Source of the DNA: CAZRIT01 sp964600225
GTDB taxonomy: Bacteria > Bacillota > Clostridia > Christensenellales > CAG-138
Length of the DNA: 7,768 nt
NCBI GenBank assembly: GCA_964600225.1
Contig: CAZRIT010000077.1
Location: 1-7,768, forward strand
Direction of reading: 5' to 3'
Below are positions 1 to 5,497 of this stretch, one piece after another (position 1 is the first letter of the stretch; every line of letters starts with the position of its first letter). Position numbers and translations under genes: made by a program. Below the pieces are notes generated by a model. It saw only the letters and a list, made by a program, of their open reading frames with translations. It ran no database searches and was not told where the DNA came from.

Positions 1-96
1 GGCGAGGGCGCGGGCTACGCGGGCGGCATCGTCAGCGCCGCCATCGACGGGCTGCGCGCGGCGGAACAGATCATCGCGCGTTTTGCAGCGCCATGA
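1..96 (+). CDS. FAD-dependent dehydrogenase, C-terminal end (partial; COG2509-like)
   Basis: Only the last 31 codons and a TGA stop are present; the gene enters from the left edge in frame 1. The peptide begins GEGAGYAGGIVSAAIDGLRA and ends IIARFAAP. The GxGAGYAGGIxSAAxDG block is the conserved C-terminal FAD-contacting segment of the large NAD(P)/FAD-dependent oxidoreductases related to the electron-transfer flavoprotein dehydrogenases (COG2509). In that family the segment closes the Rossmann FAD domain and sits just before the end of the protein, so the natural C terminus is intact here. Substrate and physiological role cannot be judged from this fragment. Its last 26 bases overlap the 3' end of the phosphodiesterase gene on the opposite strand. 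Family assignment rests on one short motif, so related FAD-dependent oxidoreductases remain possible. Confidence 0.75.
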   Translation, partial: GEGAGYAGGIVSAAIDGLRAAEQIIARFAAP

Positions 97-799
97 CCAG
101 ATCGGGCTTGTTGGACATGATGGCATAGATGTTCTCCTGCCCCAGCAGGTAGCGGATGGCCCGCTCATCGTCCACCGTCCACGGGTTTGTTTTGACCCCC
201 GCCAATTCGTATTTATCAAGCTCCGCATCATCCAAAAAGCGATAATCGGGATGCAGGTACTGCATGCCAAGCGCATTGCAATACCGCTGTGGCTCGGCGA
301 TGCGGCACTCGTACAGAATGCCGTACGGCAGCGTCGGCGCAAGCTTTTGCATCCGCAGCAGCGAATAGTGATTGAACGACGAAACGATTACGCGATCCGC
401 CAGCCCGTAGGCTTGGATCAGATCGAGCGTCTTTTGCTCGATGCCGTCGTACTCGAATATGGCGGTTTTGAGCTCGATGACGTTCAAAAAATCCCGATCC
501 TTAACCAGCGCAAAGTATTCCGCCAGCGTCGGGATGCGCTGCACGGGGCATTCGCCCTTGAACCGATAGGAGATATCGTAGCTTTTCAGTTCCTCCAGCG
601 TCAGCTCGCAAACGAGCACGTCCTCCCCCGTGATGCGCACGAGGCTTTCATCGTGAAACACCACGGGCACGCCGTCCGCGGTAAGCTGCACATCAAACTC
701 CGCGCCGTCCGCGCCGAGCTCCAGCGCTTTTTCAAACGCCAACAGGCTGTTTTCGGGATACCGCGAGGAAAACCCACGGTGCGCAACGACCTTTTTCAT
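71..799 (-). CDS. Glycerophosphodiester phosphodiesterase (GDPD family, UgpQ-like)
   Basis: This is a 242-residue single-domain TIM-barrel enzyme expected to hydrolyse glycerophosphodiesters to sn-glycerol-3-phosphate and an alcohol, using a divalent metal. Visible family hallmarks are the N-terminal AHRG (H7, R8), the PEN motif at 15-17, the metal ligands E34 and D36 in AEFDV, the second catalytic histidine H49 in FHDE, E109 in VIELK, and a C-terminal NPWTVDDE segment. There is no signal peptide or membrane segment, so it is probably cytoplasmic. The frame stays open upstream to 955, but the ATG at 799 is chosen because the conserved domain starts there and GGGGAAGGGG lies immediately upstream. 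That ATG overlaps the stop of the preceding amidohydrolase gene (ATGA), indicating translational coupling. The length is normal for short bacterial members. Family confidence is high; the exact diester is unknown. Confidence 0.93.
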   Translation of the reverse strand: MKKVVAHRGFSSRYPENSLLAFEKALELGADGAEFDVQLTADGVPVVFHDESLVRITGEDVLVCELTLEELKSYDISYRFKGECPVQRIPTLAEYFALVKDRDFLNVIELKTAIFEYDGIEQKTLDLIQAYGLADRVIVSSFNHYSLLRMQKLAPTLPYGILYECRIAEPQRYCNALGMQYLHPDYRFLDDAELDKYELAGVKTNPWTVDDERAIRYLLGQENIYAIMSNKPDLVMALQNAR

Positions 800-1929
800 A
801 CCCCTTCCCCCTGAACCGATTTGAAATAGTGCACCGCCGCATTGACGGCGCGATAGTCCGCAATCCTGCCCGTGCGCTTGTGGTACGCCGCCATGCGCCT
901 TGCCAGATCGTCGCACAGGCGGATGGCCTGCCGCACGTTGACCGCACGCGGCCAATCGCTGCCGATGAACGACAGGAAGTTATCGTGCGCAATCTGCTGC
1001 AGCATTTCCGCGGGAAGGCCCAGCCCGTGCATCACAAACGGCTCGGCATTTTGCAAAAAGTGCCCGTCCGACCGCACCCCGATCGATGCGCGCGAGGTCA
1101 AAAACGCCCGGCAGATCTCGGCGCGACGTTTGCATTCTCGGATATCCAGTTGATTGGTATTGCCGTTGAGCGCGGCGCGCCCGCCGATATCGGTGCCGTA
1201 CTGAATGCGCTCGGAAAACAGATCGAAAAACGCCCGCGTTTGTTCGGGCTCTGCCGAGAGGTTTTCGTACAGCTCGATGCCCGGCGTCAAATCGACGCGC
1301 ATCATGGGAAACCGCGTCATCCATTCGGAAAGCGTGCCTAGATCGTCGGAGAGAAACAGCATGTGCGCAAAGGTGACGTTGAGCCGTTCGTGCCGTTCCA
1401 GCACGGCGCGCACCTGCCGATACTGCTCGGTATTGTTGACGTCGTTCAGGCCGTAGCCCCAGCCCATGGAGCGCGCAAACGACGGCATCTGCTCCGCATG
1501 CCAAAAGCTTGCAGGATCGTTGAGGTGCCACAGGATGGGCAGCCGCACCTGCTCGGCATACGACCAGAAGGGCTCCCACGCGGCGTCGTCAAAATCGGGA
1601 ATGGGGAAATCGCGCCGCATGGTGGGCTTGCCCTCCAATAGCTTCACCCCGTCGCAGCCCGCCGCCAGCAGCTTTTCGGTATACTTGACAAAATACGCGC
1701 CAAGCCGCTTCTTCTCCCCGTACGCGCTCGCATCCAGGCAGCCCAGCGCAAAGGTCGTCTCGGGGCGCCGATGCTTCATGGCCAGCACATCAGGCGTCGC
1801 CGACAGGCGAAAGGTCGTCGGCAGCGCTGCAAGGCACCAGGCCGATGCGCCGCTTACCCGAAACGCCTCCTCCAGGCTCTCCTCAGACACGGGCCAGGCG
1901 TAATGCACATGCGAATCGATCCACTCCAT
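796..1929 (-). CDS. Amidohydrolase-family metal-dependent hydrolase (amidohydrolase 2 type)
   Basis: This 377-residue protein has the order of motifs expected of the Amidohydro_2 branch of the TIM-barrel amidohydrolase superfamily. They are the metal-binding HVH at residues 7-9 right after beta strand 1, GVKLLEGKP with K96, LWHLNDP with H135 and D138, FAHM with H189, and YGTDIGG with D247 as the strand-8 aspartate. Members hydrolyse or decarboxylate small molecules; the substrate here cannot be read from the sequence. There is no signal peptide, so it is probably cytoplasmic. The ATG at 1929 is the only sensible start because the metal motif begins at residue 7. It follows the stop of the transporter gene by three bases (TGA CGG ATG) and has only a weak Shine-Dalgarno, so translation probably depends on re-initiation. 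Its own stop overlaps the phosphodiesterase start by four bases. The C-terminal ~100 residues are less recognisable. Confidence 0.85.
   Translation of the reverse strand: MEWIDSHVHYAWPVSEESLEEAFRVSGASAWCLAALPTTFRLSATPDVLAMKHRRPETTFALGCLDASAYGEKKRLGAYFVKYTEKLLAAGCDGVKLLEGKPTMRRDFPIPDFDDAAWEPFWSYAEQVRLPILWHLNDPASFWHAEQMPSFARSMGWGYGLNDVNNTEQYRQVRAVLERHERLNVTFAHMLFLSDDLGTLSEWMTRFPMMRVDLTPGIELYENLSAEPEQTRAFFDLFSERIQYGTDIGGRAALNGNTNQLDIRECKRRAEICRAFLTSRASIGVRSDGHFLQNAEPFVMHGLGLPAEMLQQIAHDNFLSFIGSDWPRAVNVRQAIRLCDDLARRMAAYHKRTGRIADYRAVNAAVHYFKSVQGEGV
801..810 (-). promoter_or_regulatory. Ribosome binding site that sets the phosphodiesterase start
   Basis: On the minus strand the purine run GGGGAAGGGG lies directly before the ATG at 799, inside the last codons of the amidohydrolase gene. 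It supports the start at 799 over the longer upstream open frame, whose extra 52 residues have no resemblance to the family. Confidence 0.6.
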
Positions 1930-1932
1930 CCG

Positions 1933-3165
1933 TCACGACCCGATGTCATCATCGGCATGGAGCTGCTCGTCGGCTTCCTCGGCACGCGCGCGCGCGCGGT
2001 CCTCACCACGCTCGGCGGCGCGTCCGTGCGGGTGCGCATCCTGCTGCGGCTGCGCATCGCCCTGACCGTCCTCCTTCTTGGCCGACATGGGCTTTTTCCT
2101 GAATACATGGATGACGCCCTCGTTGTTGAGGCTCTGTATCAGCGCCAGGGCAATCGGCAGGCCCAGCAGCCCGATGCCGCCGAACAGGTACACGCCCACC
2201 ACCATGCCCATCAGCGTGACAATGGGGTGCAGCCCCACGCGGTCGCCCACGATCTTGGGTTCAACGATGTTGCGCACAATGATGATGATGATGTACATAA
2301 TCCCCAGCACCAGCGCGCGCCTGTACTCGCCCTGTATCAGGCTGATGAGCGTCCACGGCATCAGCACCAGCCCGCTGCCGACCACGGGCAGGATATCAAA
2401 CACCGCAATGATTAACGCAATCAGCAGCGCGCTGGGCACCTTGGCAATGGACAGCCCGATGCTGATCTCCACAAACGTGATAAACAGGATGACGGCATAG
2501 GAGCGGATGTAGCGCCCCAGCGTCCTGCTCAGGTGCGTGCGGATGTTGTGCACCAAATCCAGCGTCTTGTCGGAAAGCTGCCGAAAGACAAACTCCTTGA
2601 TCTTGGCCCAGTCGATCGATAGAAACACCGTGGCAATGAGGGTAATGAGGATGTTGAGCAGGAATCTGGGGATTTTAAAGGTGATACCCGTCACGCCCGA
2701 CAGCGCAACGCGGGATGCGGACGCCACGGCATTGCTCAGCGTCGTGGCCACGTTGGCTGCAATCACATCGTACGCGGCGGCGGCAGCGGGATCGAGCCGC
2801 TCGGCAAACTGCTCCGCCGAGTCGAACAGGCGGTAGATGGCGGGCTCAATATCCTGCGAGTAGATCAGCGGCATGCGGGCGATGAAATCCCGCAGCATGT
2901 AGAACAGCTTGATGCCGATGATGGTGACCAGAAAGAATATCAGCGCATAAAAAAGCACCACCACCGCAAGGCTTGCGACGGTTTTGTGGATGTGGCACTT
3001 ATCGCGCAGAAAATCGATCAGCGGCTTGAGAATGACCGATACCAAAAATGCGATAAAAAACGGCATCACCGCAAACAGCGCATAGCGGCATGCAAAGATG
3101 GCCAGCGCCAGGATGATGGCGAAGTATAGTACATTGATGATGAACGCGCGTTTTTTCTCCGTCAT
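1933..3165 (-). CDS. AI-2E/PerM-family membrane transporter, YtvI-like
   Basis: This is a 410-residue polytopic membrane protein of the AI-2E family (formerly UPF0118). It has hydrophobic segments near residues 9-24, 28-50, 62-85, 165-183, 220-240, 243-265, 266-278, 284-298 and 315-345, with a soluble stretch at about 90-160 between the early and late groups. Family signatures are FDILPVVGSG near 256-265 and VEPKIVG followed by GLHP near 301-313. The N-terminal pattern and these motifs resemble the Bacillota subgroup called YtvI, known as a sporulation membrane protein; a general small-molecule exporter is the alternative. The ATG at 3165 is chosen because GAGGAGG sits 8 bases upstream; a longer frame from a TTG at 3207 lacks this support. 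An unusual hydrophilic tail follows the last membrane segment (about 357-410), rich in D, E, R, Q and H. It is the first gene of the operon. The transported substrate is unknown. Confidence 0.87.
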   Translation of the reverse strand: MTEKKRAFIINVLYFAIILALAIFACRYALFAVMPFFIAFLVSVILKPLIDFLRDKCHIHKTVASLAVVVLFYALIFFLVTIIGIKLFYMLRDFIARMPLIYSQDIEPAIYRLFDSAEQFAERLDPAAAAAYDVIAANVATTLSNAVASASRVALSGVTGITFKIPRFLLNILITLIATVFLSIDWAKIKEFVFRQLSDKTLDLVHNIRTHLSRTLGRYIRSYAVILFITFVEISIGLSIAKVPSALLIALIIAVFDILPVVGSGLVLMPWTLISLIQGEYRRALVLGIMYIIIIIVRNIVEPKIVGDRVGLHPIVTLMGMVVGVYLFGGIGLLGLPIALALIQSLNNEGVIHVFRKKPMSAKKEDGQGDAQPQQDAHPHGRAAERGEDRARARAEEADEQLHADDDIGS

Positions 3166-3173
3166 GCGATTCG

Positions 3174-3180
3174 CCTCCTC
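3174..3180 (-). promoter_or_regulatory. Strong ribosome binding site of the YtvI-like gene
   Basis: GAGGAGG on the minus strand, 8 bases before the ATG at 3165. It selects that ATG over the TTG at 3207 in the same frame. Confidence 0.8.
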
Positions 3181-3234
3181 GTTCGGCAAGGAATCCAAAC
3201 CCGACAATCGATTTCCATTCTTTGCCTACATTAC

Positions 3235-3263
3235 AATTTATCACGCGATGCAGGACTTGTAAA
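3235..3263 (-). promoter_or_regulatory. Predicted sigma-A promoter of the left minus-strand operon
   Basis: The minus strand carries TTTACA (-35, bases 3263-3258, five of six matches to TTGACA), a 17-base spacer, and TAAATT (-10, bases 3240-3235, four of six matches). Transcription would start near 3228, giving a leader of about 60 bases that contains the GAGGAGG site. The -35 overlaps the -35 of the plus-strand promoter almost base for base. If the first gene is truly sporulation-controlled, another sigma factor might be used instead; I saw no clear alternative. Confidence 0.5.
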
Positions 3264-3285
3264 GCGTCCGCCGATTCTTTATAAT
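3257..3285 (+). promoter_or_regulatory. Predicted sigma-A promoter of the msrC-mntP operon, leaderless geometry
   Basis: TTGTAA (3257-3262) and a perfect TATAAT (3280-3285) are separated by exactly 17 bases. Counting from the -10 box, +1 falls at about 3292, one base from the A of the ATG at 3293. There is no Shine-Dalgarno between the box and the ATG. The promoter therefore predicts a leaderless message, or a leader of about 15 bases if the ATG at 3308 is used. Confidence 0.65.
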
Positions 3286-3292
3286 ATTGCGC

Positions 3293-3748
3293 ATGGAATA
3301 CAATTGTATGCATCAGTCGCTGCAAGCGCTGCTCCAAAACGAGGATGATCCCGTCTCCGCCATGGCCAACGCCTCTGCGCTCATCAACCAATCCCTGCCC
3401 GATATCAACTGGGTCGGGTTTTACCTGCTGCGCGGCGATACGCTTGTGCTGGGGCCGTTTCAGGGCAATGTTGCGTGCACGCGCATCCAAATCGACCGCG
3501 GCGTGTGCGGCGCGTGCATCCGGGAAAACAAAACGCAGCGCGTGGACGACGTGCACGCTTTCCCGGGGCACATCGCCTGCGACGAGCGCAGCCGATCGGA
3601 GCTGGTGGCGCCGCTCAGAACCGCCGATGGCAGGCCCTTTGGCGTGCTGGATATCGACAGCCCCGTCGCGGCCCGCTTTTCGGAAGAGGACGCCCGCGAA
3701 TTGGAGCATGCGGCGCAGACCATTGCAGCCGCACTGGAAAGGATATAG
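3293..3748 (+). CDS. msrC: Free methionine-R-sulfoxide reductase (GAF domain)
   Basis: This 151-residue protein is one GAF domain of the fRMsr type, which reduces free methionine-R-sulfoxide to methionine in the cytoplasm with thioredoxin-type recycling. Signatures include NWVGFYLL (39-46), LVLGPFQG (51-58), GVCG (70-73), HAFPGHIACD (88-97) and GVLDIDSP (117-124). Three cysteines, C62, C72 and C96, keep the 10- and 24-residue spacings of the catalytic and resolving cysteines in the characterised E. coli enzyme (C84, C94, C118). A fourth, C75, makes a CGAC pair not typical of the family. Start choice is uncertain. The ATG at 3293 has no Shine-Dalgarno but sits at the predicted transcription start; the ATG at 3308 would also leave the domain intact; the TTG at 3287 lies just after the -10 box and is excluded. 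First gene of a four-gene operon, six bases before mntP. Confidence 0.93.
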   Translation: MEYNCMHQSLQALLQNEDDPVSAMANASALINQSLPDINWVGFYLLRGDTLVLGPFQGNVACTRIQIDRGVCGACIRENKTQRVDDVHAFPGHIACDERSRSELVAPLRTADGRPFGVLDIDSPVAARFSEEDARELEHAAQTIAAALERI

Positions 3749-3754
3749 GTTCGT

Positions 3755-4327
3755 ATGCAGATTTGGGAATTGATTGCAACGGCGGTGGGGCTTGCAATGG
3801 ATGCATTTGCCGTGGCGGCCTGCAAGGGGCTTTCGATGCGCCGCCTCAACGTGCGGCAGGCGCTGATCATCGGGCTGTTCTTCGGGGCGTTTCAGGCCGT
3901 CATGCCCATGATCGGGTGGCTGGTGGGCAAGCAGTTCGAAAAGCTCATTTCACAATTCGATCATTGGGTGGTGTTCGCGCTGCTGGCGTTCATCGGCGGC
4001 AGGATGATACTGGAGGCCGTGCGCGGCGGCGACGAGAGCGAAACATGCGACGGGGCGTTAAGCCTCAGGGAACTGACCGTGCTGGCCGTCGCCACCAGCA
4101 TCGACGCGCTGGCCGTGGGCATTTCGTTTGCGTTCCTTTCGGTGCAAATCGTGCCCGCGGCGCTCACCATCGGCATCATCACGTTCGGCCTTTCGATACT
4201 GGGCGTGGCCCTCGGCTGCCGCTTCGGCGCCAGGTACCGCAACGCGGCCACCCTCGCAGGCGGCGTGATACTGGTGCTGATCGGGCTAAAGATACTGCTC
4301 GAGCACCTCGGCGTGCTCGCCTTGTAG
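3755..4327 (+). CDS. mntP: Manganese efflux pump MntP
   Basis: This 190-residue inner-membrane protein belongs to the MntP (former DUF204) family, which exports Mn(II). It has about six membrane segments (near 4-24, 36-57, 68-88, 105-127, 132-152 and 167-187) arranged as an inverted duplication. Each half carries the family motif: GLAMDAFAVA near 12-21 and ATSIDALAVG near 113-122, with membrane aspartates D16 and D117 matching the residues known to matter for export in the E. coli protein. An acidic, glycine-rich loop (90-100) joins the halves. The length equals that of the usual family member. The ATG at 3755 follows the reductase stop by six bases, with AAAGGA 11 bases upstream inside the previous gene, so the two are surely co-transcribed. 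No yybP-ykoY manganese riboswitch leader is visible before the operon, since there is no room for one between the promoter and the first gene. Confidence 0.95.
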   Translation: MQIWELIATAVGLAMDAFAVAACKGLSMRRLNVRQALIIGLFFGAFQAVMPMIGWLVGKQFEKLISQFDHWVVFALLAFIGGRMILEAVRGGDESETCDGALSLRELTVLAVATSIDALAVGISFAFLSVQIVPAALTIGIITFGLSILGVALGCRFGARYRNAATLAGGVILVLIGLKILLEHLGVLAL

Positions 4328-4346
4328 GGCGGAAAGGAAAAAACAA

Positions 4347-4943
4347 ATGGAACCACGGCAATTCCTCGATTTTTTGCACCGCATCGAGCCGCTCAAAACC
4401 AACACCCGCCACTGCTACACCGCGGGCGGCACGCACGAAACCGTCGCCGCGCACACCTGGCGGCTGGCCACCATGGCCATGCTGCTGCGGGAAACCTTCC
4501 CCGATCTGGACATGAACCGCGTGATCGATATGTGCCTGGCGCACGATTTTGGGGAGGCTATCACGGGCGATATCCCCACGTTTGTCAAAACCGCCGCCAA
4601 CCAAACCACCGAGGCCACCGCCGTGAACAGTCTCCTTGCGGGCCTGCCCGCGCCGACGCACGCGCGCGTGCTCTCCCTGTTTGCCGAGATGGAGGAGCAG
4701 GCCACGCCCGAAGCGCGCCTGTGGCGCGCGCTCGACAAGCTGGAAGCCGTCATCCAGCACAACGAAAGCGATATTGAAACCTGGATTCCGCTGGAATACG
4801 AGCTCAACCAAACCTACGCCGCCGAGGAAGCGGCGTGCCACCCGTTTTTGCAGGCCCTGCGCGAGCAGATGCGTCTGGACACGCTCGAAAAGATCCGTCA
4901 GGCACAATCGGATAAGGAGGCAACCCATGAACAGCTATCTTGA
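4347..4943 (+). CDS. HD-domain hydrolase, YfbR/HDDC2-like 5'-deoxynucleotidase
   Basis: This is a 198-residue cytoplasmic HD-superfamily phosphohydrolase. Metal-binding residues appear in order: H36 in VAAHTW, the HD pair H66-D67 in LAHDFGE, and D130 in ALDKLE. E70 and D75 lie in the FGEAITGDIP segment that is highly characteristic of the YfbR/HDDC2 branch. Characterised members dephosphorylate deoxyribonucleoside 5'-monophosphates and so trim the dNTP pool; the substrate here is inferred from that similarity. The ATG at 4347 has GGAAAGGA eight bases upstream and lies 19 bases after the mntP stop. Its last 17 bases overlap the nitroreductase gene in another frame, and the nitroreductase ribosome binding site lies inside it, pointing to co-expression. 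The last 20 residues are polar and probably dispensable. Confidence 0.9.
   Translation: MEPRQFLDFLHRIEPLKTNTRHCYTAGGTHETVAAHTWRLATMAMLLRETFPDLDMNRVIDMCLAHDFGEAITGDIPTFVKTAANQTTEATAVNSLLAGLPAPTHARVLSLFAEMEEQATPEARLWRALDKLEAVIQHNESDIETWIPLEYELNQTYAAEEAACHPFLQALREQMRLDTLEKIRQAQSDKEATHEQLS
4914..4920 (+). promoter_or_regulatory. Ribosome binding site of the nitroreductase gene
   Basis: A consensus AAGGAGG lies six bases before the ATG at 4927, inside the end of the HD-domain gene. It fixes the nitroreductase start and confirms the 17-base gene overlap as real. Confidence 0.85.
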
Positions 4944-5466
4944 TTTGATTCAAACGCGGCAAAGCTGCCGCAGCTACGACGCCGCAAAGCCCGTGGAGCG
5001 GGAAAAGCTTGTGCGCTGCATCGAGGCCGCGCGCCTGGCCCCCTCGGCCAGCAACAAGCAGCCCTGGCATTATTACGTTGTCACGAATCCTGCCGCCGCG
5101 GCGCGCCTGCGCACGCTTGTGCAGCCCGAAGGCGCCAACGCCTTCGCGGCCGACTGCCCCGCCTTCATTGTGGCGGTTGAGGAGCCCGTGGAATCGTCGG
5201 AACGGTTGAAAAGGCTGGGCAACGGCCGCAGGTATCCGCTGTTCGACCTGGGCCTTGGCGTATCGCAGCTATGCCTTGCCGCCACCGAGGCAGGCCTGTC
5301 TACCTGCATGCTCGGCCTGTTTGACGAGGACGGCGTGAAGGAACTGCTGCACATCGGCGCCGATCGGCGCGTGCAGTTGGTTGTGTGCATCGGCTACGCG
5401 GCCGACGCCACGCTGCGCCCGAAAACAAGAAAGCCGCTACCCGACATAGCGACCTTCGTGGAATAG
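4927..5466 (+). CDS. Nitroreductase-family FMN flavoprotein
   Basis: This 179-residue protein has the compact nitroreductase fold: an N-terminal RQSCRSY motif (11-17) that binds the FMN phosphate, APSASNKQPWHYYV (about 38-51), a central DLGLGVSQLCLAATEAGL stretch that packs on the flavin, and a C-terminal VCIGYA segment followed by a conserved-looking KxRKP motif. Family members form dimers that use NAD(P)H to reduce nitro compounds, quinones or flavins; the natural substrate is unknown. It is at the short end of the family range, like many clostridial members, and shows no ferredoxin domain or signal peptide. It is the last gene of the plus-strand operon. Thirty-one bases separate it from the convergent metallophosphoesterase gene, with no obvious terminator. 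Confidence 0.92.
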   Translation: MNSYLDLIQTRQSCRSYDAAKPVEREKLVRCIEAARLAPSASNKQPWHYYVVTNPAAAARLRTLVQPEGANAFAADCPAFIVAVEEPVESSERLKRLGNGRRYPLFDLGLGVSQLCLAATEAGLSTCMLGLFDEDGVKELLHIGADRRVQLVVCIGYAADATLRPKTRKPLPDIATFVE

Positions 5467-5497
5467 GCTCCGTTCGGATATTTTTTGTTATCACCGA

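Noticed and set aside
83..814. A 243-codon plus-strand open frame opposite the phosphodiesterase
   Set aside because: It is a reverse-complement shadow: composition is atypical with many R, Q and H, no domain is recognisable, and the minus strand encodes a complete enzyme with all its motifs.
2279..2295. Trinucleotide repeat of ATG units (minus strand ATC)
   Set aside because: It encodes a poly-isoleucine run in a membrane helix of the YtvI-like protein and is too short to be a notable repeat.
1771..2415. Plus-strand open frame with a hydrophobic patch opposite the YtvI-like tail
   Set aside because: The hydrophobic stretch is the expected antisense of a hydrophilic tail. There is no ribosome binding site and no family resemblance.
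3166..3207. Longer N terminus of the YtvI-like protein from a TTG at 3207
   Set aside because: The consensus GAGGAGG lies 8 bases before the ATG at 3165, and the extra 14 residues do not resemble the family N terminus.
3166..3292. Possible manganese riboswitch or other structured leader upstream of the mntP operon
   Set aside because: The predicted promoter ends seven bases before the first start codon, leaving no transcribed leader, and no riboswitch-like conserved segments are visible.
3475..4515. A 346-codon plus-strand open frame across msrC, mntP and the HD gene
   Set aside because: It runs out of frame through three recognisable genes and is extremely Arg/Gly/Ala-rich, as expected of a GC-rich shadow frame.
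5470..5486. Possible intrinsic terminator TCCGTTCGGA plus T-run
   Set aside because: The stem is three to four base pairs with an unworkably small loop, too weak to annotate as a terminator.
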